A stretch of 40,022 bases of DNA from Eubacteriales bacterium (GCA_030533415.1 JAUNJE010000025.1:1-40022); one strand, 5' to 3'. Shown: positions 8,195-17,291, numbered from the stretch's first letter. Translations and numbers: made by a program. The notes: generated by a model not told the origin, from the sequence alone.

Positions 8195-9865
8195 ATGGAT
8201 ATCCACAGTGTCCGTCAAATGCTGCGCACCAAATCCATCTACGACATCCCCCTGCGGGTGACTTATTACGCCCGGGTTTCTTCCGAGAGCGACGAGCAGC
8301 TGAACAGTCTGGGAAACCAGATCACCTACTATGAAGACCTGATCAAGCGCAACAAAAACTGGACCTTCGTTCCCGGCTACATCGACGAGGGGCTTTCCGG
8401 CATCTCCACGAAAAAGCGGGAGAACTTCAACCGAATGGTCGAGGACGCGGCTCAGGACAAATTTGACCTGGTGATTACCAAGGAAATTTCCCGTTTTGCC
8501 CGTAATACCCTGGACTCCATCCAGTTCACCCGGCAGCTTTTGGGCTATGGCGTCGGAGTATTCTTCCAGAATGATAACATCAATACGTTGGACGAGGATT
8601 CGGAACTTCGCCTGTCCATCATGTCCTCCATTGCCCAGGATGAGCTTCGCAAGCTCAGCAGCCGGGTCAAATTCGGCCACCAGCAGGCCATCCGGGACAG
8701 CGTGGTGCTGGGCAACAGCCGCATTTTCGGCTATGTCAAGGACGGCGGGCGGCTGGTTATTGACGAGGATCAGGCCGAAATGGTGCGGGAGCTGTTTTCC
8801 CTGTACGCCACCGGCGAATACAGCATGAAGCAGATCGAGACCCTTTTCTGGGAGAAGGGCTACCGCAACCACAACGGCAACAAAATCGCCCACACCACCA
8901 TGGCGGGCATCATCGCCAACCCCAAGTACAAGGGCTTCTATGTAGGCAACAAGGTAAAGGTCATTGACATGTTCACCAAAAAGCAAAAATTCCTCCCTCC
9001 GGAGGAATGGGTCATGTTCAAGGATGAGACCGGCGAAATTGTCCCTGCCATTGTCTCCGAAGAACTGTGGGACACCGCCAACACCGTTCTGAAAAAACGC
9101 AGCGAGGACGTCAAATCCCGGCAAGGCATCTGCAACCACGCGAACCTTCTGACCGGAAAACTCTACTGCACCTGCTGCGGGGCCGCCTACTACCGCCGGG
9201 AATCGAAGGATAAGGCGGGGAACAAAAACAGCCGGTGGGTCTGCTCCGGGAAAATCAAAAACGGTGCCGGCTCCTGCCCCTCCTTCCCGATCTATGAGGA
9301 GGAGATCAAACCCCTTCTGCTGGATGTGGCCCGGGATACAAAGGTCAGCACCGAGGCGCTGATTGCGGAATATACAGAGCGTTTTCAATCCCTGGACACG
9401 GGAAACCAGATCCCGGCGCGCATCGATGAGCAGAAGAAGCGAATGACGCTTGCCCAGCAGAAAAAATCCAAGCTGCTGGAGTATAACGTCACAGGTGCCA
9501 TTTCCGATGCCGACTTTCTGGCCATGAACGCCCAATGCGCCGAAGAGATCGCCGACGCCAAGGCACAGATTCAGGAACTGGAGCAGCAGCTGTATTCTAA
9601 GGAGGAATTCCGCCGTCAAATCGAAGCCATGAAAGCCGCAATGCACGCCATGGAGCGCTCCGCCGCCAGTGGGGCCATCACCAAGGAATTTGTGGAGGAA
9701 TTTATCGATAAAATCTATGTTACGCCGGAAAATGACCACACGATGCGGCTGGATATCAAGATTTTTACCGGAGAAGCCACTCAGCGCTATTTCGAAAAAC
9801 TCGCCGGTCGTACGGGTCACACGTTTAAGAAGATGATCGAGGCTTACGAGCAGGGTCTGCAGTAA
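8195..9865 (+). CDS. Large serine recombinase (site-specific integrase)
   Basis: A full-length 556-residue large serine recombinase. The resolvase domain is at about 20-165 with the catalytic serine in YARVSSESD (S29) and the ISRFARNTLDS arginine stretch. The Recombinase domain (about 180-290) includes HTTMAGIIANPKYKGFYVGN. A zinc ribbon follows (CTCCG, then WVCSG and SCPS, about 324-366), then a coiled coil (about 410-490) and a C-terminal stretch EFVEEFIDKIYV. These enzymes integrate and excise phages and conjugative or mobilisable elements. AAGGAG lies 8 nt before the ATG and promoter and terminator are both clear, so it looks intact and expressible. No phage, conjugation or excisionase gene adjoins it, which is unusual. 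Confidence 0.92.
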   Translation: MDIHSVRQMLRTKSIYDIPLRVTYYARVSSESDEQLNSLGNQITYYEDLIKRNKNWTFVPGYIDEGLSGISTKKRENFNRMVEDAAQDKFDLVITKEISRFARNTLDSIQFTRQLLGYGVGVFFQNDNINTLDEDSELRLSIMSSIAQDELRKLSSRVKFGHQQAIRDSVVLGNSRIFGYVKDGGRLVIDEDQAEMVRELFSLYATGEYSMKQIETLFWEKGYRNHNGNKIAHTTMAGIIANPKYKGFYVGNKVKVIDMFTKKQKFLPPEEWVMFKDETGEIVPAIVSEELWDTANTVLKKRSEDVKSRQGICNHANLLTGKLYCTCCGAAYYRRESKDKAGNKNSRWVCSGKIKNGAGSCPSFPIYEEEIKPLLLDVARDTKVSTEALIAEYTERFQSLDTGNQIPARIDEQKKRMTLAQQKKSKLLEYNVTGAISDADFLAMNAQCAEEIADAKAQIQELEQQLYSKEEFRRQIEAMKAAMHAMERSAASGAITKEFVEEFIDKIYVTPENDHTMRLDIKIFTGEATQRYFEKLAGRTGHTFKKMIEAYEQGLQ

Positions 9866-9875
9866 CCTTCCCCAA

Positions 9876-9912
9876 AAGCGGGCAGCCTATTCCGGGCTGT
9901 CCGCTTCCTTTT
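9876..9912 (+). terminator. Intrinsic terminator of the recombinase
   Basis: A 12-bp stem (9876-9887 with 9895-9906, one G-U pair), then CCTTTT. Confidence 0.8.
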
Positions 9913-10004
9913 CACAATTTTGCGCAAAGGGCATTTTTCCCGGACCCGGCTTTTTGGCGGAATCACAGAAAGGATCCGGTTTCCTGAAAAAGTACCCCAT
10001 TTTC

Positions 10005-10033
10005 TTGATTTTTTCCTTTTTACATGCTATAGT
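10005..10033 (+). promoter_or_regulatory. Promoter of the LRR lipoprotein gene
   Basis: TTGATT (10005-10010), 17 nt, TATAGT (10028-10033). Confidence 0.65.
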
Positions 10034-10068
10034 TATGGTAACCAAGCGACACCGGAGGCATATTCTGA

Positions 10069-11628
10069 ATGATGACCCTTTTGAAAAAAATCAGCTGCGC
10101 GGCCTGCGCCGGGGCGGCTGTGCTTATCTTAAACGGATGCGGTGGGAATCCGGCTCAGAACAGCCTTCCGCCGGATACCGAAATCATTACCCTGCCCACC
10201 GCGCCCAAAGTAGAGGAAACCGTTTCCCCCACCGCCGATCCCATGGAACTGGTGGAAGATCTGGCGGTAGTGCTGGAAGCGGGTGAAATTTATACCCTGG
10301 ACCATTATCCCAACTTAAAGTCCGTGGACTTAAGCGGCAGTACCTGTTATGATGCCATTTTGCAATACGCTGCCGATCATCCGAACGTGGATGTCACCTA
10401 TACCGTCGATCTCGGCGGCACGCTGGCATCCAACAAGTCCACCGGGATCACGCTGGATGCGGGCAGCTTCACCTATGCCGCACTGCTGGAACGGCTGCAA
10501 TACCTTCCCAACCTGAGCCAGATCTCCCTGCCCGGCATTGACCTCACCGCAGAGCAGGTGGGCGCTCTACGGGAGACCTATCCCCAGGTCATTCTGGACT
10601 ACACCGTGGAGCTGCTGGGCAGCACCTTCAGCTCGGACACCACGGAGCTTGACCTTTCCTATATGGACTCCTCCCGGGTCGACGAGGCTGTTCGAAAGCT
10701 GGGCCTGCTGACAAACCTGACCTCCGTAAACCTGAGCAATTCCCTTACCATGGAGGATGTGGCAAGGCTTCAGGATTCCAATCCCGGGGCAACATTCCTC
10801 TACAGCTTCTCTCTTTTTGGCAAAGCCCTGTCCACCACCGACGAAACTGTAGAATATAAGAACCAGAACATCGGCAACGACGGTGAGGAAAAACTCCGTC
10901 AGGCCCTGGCAATTCTGGACAACTGCAGCCGCTTCGTGCTGGATAACTGCAAAATCGACAATGACGTGCTTGCCGGCATCCGGGAAGATTTCCGGGACGG
11001 TCCCAAGGTGGTCTGGCGGATCTACTTCGGCGAGGACTCCCGCTACAACGTCCTGACTGACGCCGATACCGTCCGGGCCGTTTACCATGTTACCGACGAC
11101 ACCTGCTCTGCCCTGCGTTATTGCGAGGACGTTAAATATATGGACATCGGCCACAACGAATACCTGACCGATCTGAGTTTTGTTGGCTATATGCCCAATA
11201 TCGAGGTGCTCATTGCCTCCGGCTGTGCCGCAGCGGAACTGCCGGGGTTTGAAAATTGTAAAAAACTGACCTGGCTGGAGTTGGCCTACTGCGGAAAGCT
11301 GGCAGACATCAGTTCCCTGGAGGGCTGTGAAAGCCTGACCTATCTGAATCTGAGCTATACCAAAGTCTCGGACTTCATGCCGCTGGACGGTCTGCCCCTG
11401 CAGCGCTTCGTCTGCCTGTCTCCAAAGGCCTCCACAAAGGAACAGAATGTCTTCATTGAAATCCATCCGAAGTCGGAGTGCATCACCGTTTTTTACGGCT
11501 ATTCCAATCCCTATAGCTACGGCTGGCGCTATGATGACAACGGAAAAACCTTCAATGCGTATTACAAAGATGTTGTCCGCGTAGCATTCAATTACGATTA
11601 CCTGGAAACATTGCTGCCCAAAGAATAG
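10069..11628 (+). CDS. Leucine-rich-repeat lipoprotein
   Basis: A 519-residue predicted lipoprotein. It has a basic start, a hydrophobic segment and the lipobox LNGC with the lipidated cysteine at C24, then a Thr/Pro-rich linker (about 28-55). The rest is an irregular series of leucine-rich repeats (LKSVDLSGS, LSQISLPGIDLT, LTSVNLSNSLT, LTWLELAYCGKL, LTYLNLSYTKV), which end in a tyrosine-rich C-terminal segment. It should sit on the outer face of the membrane, and LRR surfaces usually bind proteins or glycans; the partner is unknown. GGAGG at 10054-10058 is 10 nt before the first of two adjacent ATGs (10069, 10072). It has its own promoter and appears monocistronic. Confidence 0.85.
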   Translation: MMTLLKKISCAACAGAAVLILNGCGGNPAQNSLPPDTEIITLPTAPKVEETVSPTADPMELVEDLAVVLEAGEIYTLDHYPNLKSVDLSGSTCYDAILQYAADHPNVDVTYTVDLGGTLASNKSTGITLDAGSFTYAALLERLQYLPNLSQISLPGIDLTAEQVGALRETYPQVILDYTVELLGSTFSSDTTELDLSYMDSSRVDEAVRKLGLLTNLTSVNLSNSLTMEDVARLQDSNPGATFLYSFSLFGKALSTTDETVEYKNQNIGNDGEEKLRQALAILDNCSRFVLDNCKIDNDVLAGIREDFRDGPKVVWRIYFGEDSRYNVLTDADTVRAVYHVTDDTCSALRYCEDVKYMDIGHNEYLTDLSFVGYMPNIEVLIASGCAAAELPGFENCKKLTWLELAYCGKLADISSLEGCESLTYLNLSYTKVSDFMPLDGLPLQRFVCLSPKASTKEQNVFIEIHPKSECITVFYGYSNPYSYGWRYDDNGKTFNAYYKDVVRVAFNYDYLETLLPKE

Positions 11629-11634
11629 CCTTCC

Positions 11635-11660
11635 GCCGCCGGTTCGAGAGAATCGGCGGC
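11635..11660 (+). terminator. Weak hairpin after the LRR gene
   Basis: GCCGCCG / CGGCGGC with a 12-nt loop, directly after the stop codon. Only a short T-stretch (AAGTTTATT) follows, so termination may be inefficient. Confidence 0.45.
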
Positions 11661-11678
11661 AAGTTTATTGCGCGCCTC

Positions 11679-11707
11679 TTGACATTCCTTTGTGCATCCT
11701 GTAAAAT
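11679..11707 (+). promoter_or_regulatory. Promoter of the GH3 gene
   Basis: Consensus TTGACA (11679-11684), 17 nt, TAAAAT (11702-11707). Confidence 0.8.
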
Positions 11708-11771
11708 ATTTTTGTATACGTTTTCCCCTTTTTATTAAAATTGTGGCATACAACCCAAAAGGAGCGTGCAT

Positions 11772-14120
11772 ATGAAAAAGAATCCCGTCAACTTTGATCC
11801 CTCCATGAAAAACGGCTACATCCCCGCGCCATATGTCCTGGAGGAGGGCGAAAACATCAATGATTTCTATCTGGAGCCTGTTTTATTCCACAATGAAAAC
11901 GGCCCCACCATCGGCGTCACCACCTGCGGCGTCATCGTTCAGGACGGTCTTTTCTTCAAGGACATGGACAACTCCGGCAAGCTGGACCCCTACAAGGACT
12001 GGCGGCTGGACCATGAGACCCGCGCCAAGGACATAGTCGCCCACCTGCCGCTGAAGCAGCAGGCAGGCCTGGTGCTGAACACCCTGTGGAACACGCCCCT
12101 GTCCTTCACCCGGGAGGGCGCCAAAGACGAAAACGGCAACATTGTTCCCGGCAAAATTTTCAAGCGGTACGATCCCAATGAACCTATTCCAAAGGGCATT
12201 CTGCCCGGTCTGGATAACCGTGTGGATGACGGCCAAGTGCTGGAGCAGAAGCTGGCCGCCGGTGTTTACCGCGGTGAGATGCGTGCCGAGGCCGGCGTGG
12301 CCGCGCTGTACCACAATCTGGGCACCCAGTATGTGGAATACGAAGCCTGCCAGGGCGGCGTTGCCATCCCTTACTCCCTGCACACCAACCCCATCAACAT
12401 TGGCTATCCCGACTTCCTGGGCATGGGCGCCGCCTGCCTGGGTGACGGAAATTTCGATATTGTATATAACATGGCCGAGACTGACCGCAAGATGATGAGC
12501 GCCTGCGGCCTGCACATCATGTATGGACCCCAGGTGGATGTTTCCACCGATCCCCGCTGGCCCCGGAACAGCGGTACCTATGGTGAGCGGCCCGACATCA
12601 CTGCCGGCATCACCCGGGAGCTGGTTCGCGGCTATCAGAACGGCGAGGACGGACTGAAAAAAGGCTCCATCGTGCTGACGGTCAAGCACTTCCCCGGCGA
12701 CGGTCCCGCTGAAAACGGCTTCGAGCCCCACCTGCCCATTGGCCAGTGGCGGCTGTATCCCACGGAAGGCTCCATGGAGAAATATCATCTGCCTCCCTTC
12801 CAGGCGGCCTTTGACATGAAGGCCTCCGCCATTATGCCCGACTACTCCCGGGTGGGCACTGACGGCCGCAGCAAGCCCCAGTATTACCGCGGCAAGCTGA
12901 CCTCCACCGAGCAGGTCGGCTCCACCTACTCCAAGGAGCTGATCACCGATCTGGCCCGGGACACCATGGGCTTCACCGGCTATGTCAACTCCGACTCCGG
13001 TATCACCACCACCCAGATCTACGGTGTGGAGCACCTGAGTGTCCCCGAGCGCTACGCCAAGGCCATCTCTGCGGGTACTGACGTCATCGGTGGCAACTAC
13101 GACGCCGAGAACATCGTCAAGGCTGTGGAAGAGGGATATCTTCCCAAGGCCGACCTGGACCGCGCAAATTACCGCCGTCTACTGGCCATGTTCGACCAAG
13201 GCCGTGTGGACAACCCCTATCTGGATCCCGATGAAGCGGACCGCGTCCGTGCGGAGAACTTTGAAGGCGCCAAAAAGGCCGCCTACAGGGCCTGCCAGAA
13301 GGAAGTCGTCCTGGCCAAGAACCATGGCGGCGTCCTGCCCATGGCAAAGGGCAAGAAGGTTTATATTGCCGTATTCTCCGGTGAAGATGCTGGTGCCGCG
13401 CTGGCCCAGATGATGGGCGCGGGCGTTGCCGGCGAGGATGACAACGAAGCACTGCGCGCACAGCTTGCCAGCCTGCTGAAGGCAAAGGGCTATGAGGTCG
13501 TGGATACTCCCGAGGAGTGCGACTACGCTTACCTGCATGTCTGGCCCAAGCAGAACAACATTGTCTTTGTGCAGCGTTCCATGCCTGTACTGGAGCTTGT
13601 AGACGGCCTGATGCACGAGGAACGGGAAGTCAACAAGTCTCAGAAGAAGACCGGCAACCGGATCCCCATCAGCACGCTGCGGGGTGTGGACCAGATTCCC
13701 GTCATCGCCGAGACGGTTCACCGGAACGGCGGCAAGGTCATCGCCACCTGCGTGGTCTGCAACCCCTGGATCTTGGACAAGCTGGAGCCTTACGTCGACG
13801 GCCTGACCTTCCAGTATACCGTTTCTCCCGTGGCCATGGGCAATGCCCTGGGCGCGCAGATGGACGTTCTGTCCGGCGACTACAACCCCACCGGAAAGAT
13901 GAGCCTGACCATGGTCTCCTGCCCGGAGGTCATCCAGATCACCGAGAAGGAGATCGACGGTGTTATGCGTGAGGTCTGCGCCTCCCCCAACGACGTTCCC
14001 GGTTATGACAAGGACCAGTACATCGATCCTGCCATTCTGGCCAAGGTCAAAGGCGGCAGCTACGCCTACTTCGACGAGGACGGCAACTATTACCGCAGCG
14101 GTTTTGGCCTGCATTATTAA
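11772..14120 (+). CDS. Glycoside hydrolase family 3 (beta-glucosidase-like)
   Basis: A 782-residue GH3 enzyme without a signal peptide, so probably cytosolic and acting on imported oligosaccharides. The TIM-barrel domain contains DPRWPRNSGTYGE (260-272), the substrate-binding KHFPGDG (305-311) and the nucleophile in GFTGYVNSDSG (D408). The alpha/beta sandwich domain follows from about residue 490. The N-terminal 100 residues, including a calcium-loop-like DMDNSGKLDPYKDW, extend beyond minimal GH3 proteins. A GTG at 11766 is in frame, but AAAAGGAG (11757-11764) is 7 nt before ATG 11772. The ROK glucokinase and Pgi next door would take released glucose into glycolysis. Whether it is a glucosidase or another exo-glycosidase cannot be decided from sequence. 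Confidence 0.9.
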   Translation: MKKNPVNFDPSMKNGYIPAPYVLEEGENINDFYLEPVLFHNENGPTIGVTTCGVIVQDGLFFKDMDNSGKLDPYKDWRLDHETRAKDIVAHLPLKQQAGLVLNTLWNTPLSFTREGAKDENGNIVPGKIFKRYDPNEPIPKGILPGLDNRVDDGQVLEQKLAAGVYRGEMRAEAGVAALYHNLGTQYVEYEACQGGVAIPYSLHTNPINIGYPDFLGMGAACLGDGNFDIVYNMAETDRKMMSACGLHIMYGPQVDVSTDPRWPRNSGTYGERPDITAGITRELVRGYQNGEDGLKKGSIVLTVKHFPGDGPAENGFEPHLPIGQWRLYPTEGSMEKYHLPPFQAAFDMKASAIMPDYSRVGTDGRSKPQYYRGKLTSTEQVGSTYSKELITDLARDTMGFTGYVNSDSGITTTQIYGVEHLSVPERYAKAISAGTDVIGGNYDAENIVKAVEEGYLPKADLDRANYRRLLAMFDQGRVDNPYLDPDEADRVRAENFEGAKKAAYRACQKEVVLAKNHGGVLPMAKGKKVYIAVFSGEDAGAALAQMMGAGVAGEDDNEALRAQLASLLKAKGYEVVDTPEECDYAYLHVWPKQNNIVFVQRSMPVLELVDGLMHEEREVNKSQKKTGNRIPISTLRGVDQIPVIAETVHRNGGKVIATCVVCNPWILDKLEPYVDGLTFQYTVSPVAMGNALGAQMDVLSGDYNPTGKMSLTMVSCPEVIQITEKEIDGVMREVCASPNDVPGYDKDQYIDPAILAKVKGGSYAYFDEDGNYYRSGFGLHY

Positions 14121-14137
14121 GCGGTAGTCAACAGAAA

Positions 14138-14165
14138 GGATGCCGGTGCTTACGCACCGGCATCC
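14138..14165. terminator. Bidirectional terminator between GH3 and glucokinase
   Basis: A perfect 12-bp stem GGATGCCGGTGC / GCACCGGCATCC with a TTAC loop, followed by ACATTTTC on the plus strand and TTTC on the minus strand. Confidence 0.75.
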
Positions 14166-14176
14166 ACATTTTCTGA

Positions 14177-15124
14177 TTATTTTCCAAAGGCGTCCAGGGC
14201 CAGCTTAAACGCGCCGTAGGCGCCGGCGTCATTGCCCAGGGAGGCCAGCGTAAACTTTGCCGCGCTGGCGGCGTGGAAAACGTATTTTTTGAAATAAGGC
14301 GTGATGCCGGAAATCAGCATATCCCCCGCCTTGCTGACACCGCCGCCGATGACCACCACCTCGGGATTTACGGTAGAGCAGACATTGCCCAGGAATTCTC
14401 CCATATAGGCATAGAATTGCTCCAGCACCTCCAGAGCGGCCTTGTCGCCCGCTTTTCCCGCGTCAAAGATATCCTTGCAGGTCAGTTCTTTCAGATCCCG
14501 CAGGACGCTGGGAGTCTCCGTGCTTTCCAGGTGGCGCTTTGCCATGCGGACGATGCCGGTAGCGGAACAGTACTGCTCCACACAGCCGTATTTGCCGCAG
14601 TTGCAGGGAACTGTTTCGTCCCGGTTCAGCACCAGATGGCCGATCTCCGCGCCGGAGCCGTGGGCGCCGTGGAGCAGATTGCCTTCCACAACGATACCGC
14701 CGCCGACGCCGGTCCCCAGGGTGACAAAGACCATGTTGTCACAGCCCTGGCCGCCGCCCTTCCAGAATTCACCCAACGCCGCCACATTGGCGTCGTTGCC
14801 CGCCTTTACGGGGAACCCGGTAAGGGACTGCAGGGTCTCGGAGATGTTGAACACCCCCCAGCCAAGGTTGACGCATTTATTTACCACGCCCTTTGCGTTG
14901 ACGGGGCCGGGAACGCCGATGCCCAGGCCCAGAATGCCGCTATCGGCGATATGCTTCCCGTCCATGTACTGGCGGATAGACCGGGCAATGTCGGGCAGGA
15001 TCTGCGAGCCGCCGTTTTCCGTGACGGTGGGGATCTCCCACTTGTCCAGCATTTTGCCGGTTTCCTCAAAGTAAGCGATCTTGACAGTGGTGCCGCCAAG
15101 GTCAATGCCAAAGCCGTATTTCAT
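14177..15124 (-). CDS. glcK: ROK family glucokinase
   Basis: Phosphorylates glucose with ATP in the cytosol. The 315-residue protein has the phosphate-binding DLGGTTVK at 8-15, the catalytic Asp in GNDANVAALGE (D111), and the ROK zinc site H163 with the cysteine cluster CNCGKYGCVEQYC (C174, C176, C181). The frame is open upstream to 15313, but AGGAGG about 9 nt before ATG 15124 and the family start MKYGFGIDLGG fix the start. It is divergent from pgi and convergent with the GH3 gene, a glucose-handling cluster. Other ROK hexokinases or N-acetylglucosamine kinases are possible; the zinc motif is shared by all. Confidence 0.9.
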   Translation of the reverse strand: MKYGFGIDLGGTTVKIAYFEETGKMLDKWEIPTVTENGGSQILPDIARSIRQYMDGKHIADSGILGLGIGVPGPVNAKGVVNKCVNLGWGVFNISETLQSLTGFPVKAGNDANVAALGEFWKGGGQGCDNMVFVTLGTGVGGGIVVEGNLLHGAHGSGAEIGHLVLNRDETVPCNCGKYGCVEQYCSATGIVRMAKRHLESTETPSVLRDLKELTCKDIFDAGKAGDKAALEVLEQFYAYMGEFLGNVCSTVNPEVVVIGGGVSKAGDMLISGITPYFKKYVFHAASAAKFTLASLGNDAGAYGAFKLALDAFGK

Positions 15125-15157
15125 AGGTTTGTTCCTCCTGACGCTGAATATGCTACC

Positions 15158-15187
15158 ATTATACATGGCTTGACAGGAAAATGCCAG
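15158..15187 (-). promoter_or_regulatory. Promoter of the glucokinase gene
   Basis: On the minus strand, CTGGCA (15187-15182), 18 nt, perfect TATAAT (15163-15158), about 30 nt before the start. Confidence 0.6.
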
Positions 15188-15284
15188 AGCAAATGCAAAA
15201 AAAGTCAAACAAACTGCAAACACAGCGTCTCGGGGCACATCCTGCCGGTATTTGTAAAAAGTTATAAAACTTTTCTCCCAGGCC

Positions 15285-15313
15285 TTGCGTTTGTGGCGAT
15301 TTTGCTGTAACAT
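15285..15313 (+). promoter_or_regulatory. Candidate promoter of pgi
   Basis: TTGCGT (15285-15290), 17 nt, TAACAT (15308-15313). An overlapping alternative is TTGTGG (15291-15296), 16 nt, TATATA (15313-15318). Confidence 0.45.
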
Positions 15314-15358
15314 ATATATGATACACCCCTATAAAATGAAAGGATGTGCTTCATCACA

Positions 15359-16663
15359 ATGATTAAAGTAGATATTTCCAATGTTTGGGGTCAACTGTCT
15401 CTGCCTGATCTGCTGGCAATGGAGAAGGAAGTCGCCGCCGCCCACACCACGCTGTCCGACGGCTCCGGTGCCGGCAATGACTTCCTTGGCTGGCTGAACC
15501 TGCCCGTCCGGGAGGCTACCGAGGAAATCGCCCGCATTCAGAGGGCCGCCAAGAAAATCCGCAGCGATTCCGACGCCTTCGTCGTCATCGGCATCGGCGG
15601 CTCCTACCTTGGCCCCCGGGCCGCCATTGAGCTGCTGCAGGGTCCCAACCACAACATCGGCAAGGGCAAGGGCAATCCTCAGATTTTCTTCGCCGGCAAC
15701 GGCCTGAGCACCCGCCATTGGAATGAGCTGACCAGGCTTTTGGAGGGCAAGGATTTCTCCATCGCCATCATCAGCAAGTCCGGCACCACCACCGAGCCGG
15801 CCATCGCCACCCGCGCCCTGCGCTGGATGCTGGAGCGGAAGTACGGCACCGACGGCGCCAAGAGCCGCATTTACGCCATCACCGATCCCTGTAAGGGCGC
15901 CCTGCGCCAGATGGCGACGGAAGAGGGCTGGGAAACCTTCGTGATCCCCCCCAATGTGGGCGGCCGTTTCTCCGTGCTGACCCCCGTGGGCCTGCTGCCC
16001 ATGGCGGTTGCGGGCATCGACATCATGGCCATGATGAACGGCGCCATGGATGCCAAGGAAAGCTATGACCTGCGCTCCTTTGAAAACCCCGTTTGGCAGT
16101 ACGCCGCAGTCCGCAACCTGCTGTACCGCAACGGCAAGGCCATGGAGATCTTCGAAAGCTATGAGCCAGGCTTCAAAATGTTCGGCGGCTGGTGGCAGCA
16201 GCTGTTCGGTGAATCCGAGGGCAAGGACGGAAAGGGCATTTTCCCCGTCACCGCCGAGTTCACCGCTGACCTGCATTCCCTGGGCCAGATGATCCAGCAG
16301 GGCGAGCGCAACTTCTTCGAAACCATGGTCCGTTTTGACGCGCCGGAAACCAAGTATACCATCGGCTCCGACTGGAAAAACCTGGACGGCCTGAACTACC
16401 TGGAGGGAAAGACCCTGGACTTCGTGGACGAGAAGGCATACCTTGGCACTCTGGCCGCCCATGTGGACGGCGGTGTCCCGGTCATCACCATGGATGTGGG
16501 CGAGCTGACCGACCGGAAGGTGGGCGAGCTGTTCTACTTCCTGGAACTGAGCTGCGGCATTTCCGCTTACATTCTGGGGGTCAACCCCTTCAACCAGCCC
16601 GGCGTGGAGCTGTACAAGCGCAACATGTTCCGCCTGCTGGGAAAACCCGGCTACGAGAAATAA
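15359..16663 (+). CDS. pgi: Glucose-6-phosphate isomerase
   Basis: Interconverts glucose-6-phosphate and fructose-6-phosphate in glycolysis. The 434-residue protein has the short Firmicutes-type length. Visible motifs are IGIGGSYLGPRA, the phosphate-binding SKSGTTTEPA, NVGGRFSVLTPVGL and the C-terminal signature GVNPFNQPGVELYKRNMF. An ATG at 15344 is in frame, but AAAGGA abuts it; the family start MIKVDISNVWG is at 15359, with that ribosome site 14 nt upstream, which is long. It is divergent from the glucokinase that supplies its substrate and appears to be a single-gene unit. Confidence 0.95.
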   Translation: MIKVDISNVWGQLSLPDLLAMEKEVAAAHTTLSDGSGAGNDFLGWLNLPVREATEEIARIQRAAKKIRSDSDAFVVIGIGGSYLGPRAAIELLQGPNHNIGKGKGNPQIFFAGNGLSTRHWNELTRLLEGKDFSIAIISKSGTTTEPAIATRALRWMLERKYGTDGAKSRIYAITDPCKGALRQMATEEGWETFVIPPNVGGRFSVLTPVGLLPMAVAGIDIMAMMNGAMDAKESYDLRSFENPVWQYAAVRNLLYRNGKAMEIFESYEPGFKMFGGWWQQLFGESEGKDGKGIFPVTAEFTADLHSLGQMIQQGERNFFETMVRFDAPETKYTIGSDWKNLDGLNYLEGKTLDFVDEKAYLGTLAAHVDGGVPVITMDVGELTDRKVGELFYFLELSCGISAYILGVNPFNQPGVELYKRNMFRLLGKPGYEK

Positions 16664-16672
16664 CATATCCGC

Positions 16673-16699
16673 ATGGGGAGGGCCAGAGGCCCTCCCCAT
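16673..16699 (+). terminator. Strong hairpin after pgi, no T-tract
   Basis: A perfect 12-bp stem ATGGGGAGGGCC / GGCCCTCCCCAT with an AGA loop, 10 nt after the pgi stop. It lacks a T-run, so it may protect the mRNA 3' end rather than terminate. Confidence 0.5.
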
Positions 16700-16753
16700 C
16701 GCAGCCCCGGAGGGAAAGGAAAAAATTCTCTCGTTGAATTCACAAAATAGTAG

Positions 16754-16782
16754 TTGCAAATTTGTGCGATTGCTGGTAGAAT
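16754..16782 (+). promoter_or_regulatory. Promoter of the small P-loop gene
   Basis: TTGCAA (16754-16759), 17 nt, TAGAAT (16777-16782). Confidence 0.7.
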
Positions 16783-16824
16783 GTGCATAAGCCAAAATAA
16801 AGGCAAGCAAAGGAGGACTTTCCG

Positions 16825-17232
16825 ATGATTCATATTATTATGGGCCTGAAGGGCACCGGCAAGACCAAGAAGCTGATTGACGCCATCCACGAAGCAGTCG
16901 CAGAAGCCCGAGGCGATGTTGTCTGCATCGAGTACGGCCGGAAGCTGACCTATGACGTAACCTATAAGGTCCGTCTGGTGGATTCCCAGGAGTATTCCAT
17001 CAGCACCCCCGAGATGCTGAAGGGCTTCTTAAGCGGCCTGCACGCCGGTAACTTTGACATCACCCATGTATTTATTGACAACCTGTATAAAACCATCGGC
17101 AACGACAAGGCTGCCGCTGAAGAGTTTGTTGCCTGGTGTGATAAGTTTGCTTCCGACAACAGCATGGAAATCACCATCACCATCTCCGAGGACCCTGCCA
17201 ACGTCTCCGAGAAGATGAAGCAGTATCTGTAA
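16825..17232 (+). CDS. Small P-loop protein of unknown function
   Basis: A 135-residue soluble protein. It opens with a Walker A motif, GLKGTGKT at 7-14, and has a Walker B-like THVFIDNLYK near 80-89 (D85). It is too short for a full kinase or ABC domain and has no other recognisable motif. The last 50 residues are acidic and probably helical. AAAGGAGG lies 8 nt before the ATG, and a consensus promoter and terminator enclose the gene, so it is a genuine, probably well expressed single-gene unit. I do not recognise the family; nucleotide binding is inferred from the P-loop alone. Confidence 0.8.
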   Translation: MIHIIMGLKGTGKTKKLIDAIHEAVAEARGDVVCIEYGRKLTYDVTYKVRLVDSQEYSISTPEMLKGFLSGLHAGNFDITHVFIDNLYKTIGNDKAAAEEFVAWCDKFASDNSMEITITISEDPANVSEKMKQYL

Positions 17233-17245
17233 TTCTGTTACATAC

Positions 17246-17280
17246 ACACCGCCGTGACTCATCACGGCGGTGTTTCTTTT
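17246..17280 (+). terminator. Intrinsic terminator
   Basis: A perfect 12-bp stem ACACCGCCGTGA / TCACGGCGGTGT with a CTCA loop, then TTTCTTTT. Confidence 0.9.
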
Positions 17281-17291
17281 AGGAAACCCTA

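Noticed and set aside
8162-9820. A 552-codon open frame on the minus strand opposite the serine recombinase
   Set aside because: Product is low-complexity in Gly, Val, Leu and Asp with no domain, and it is exactly antisense to a gene with all expected catalytic motifs. A GC-rich third position produces such frames.
15329-16810. A 493-codon minus-strand frame opposite pgi
   Set aside because: Antisense to a clear pgi; the Gly/Ala/His-rich product is typical of a mirror frame.
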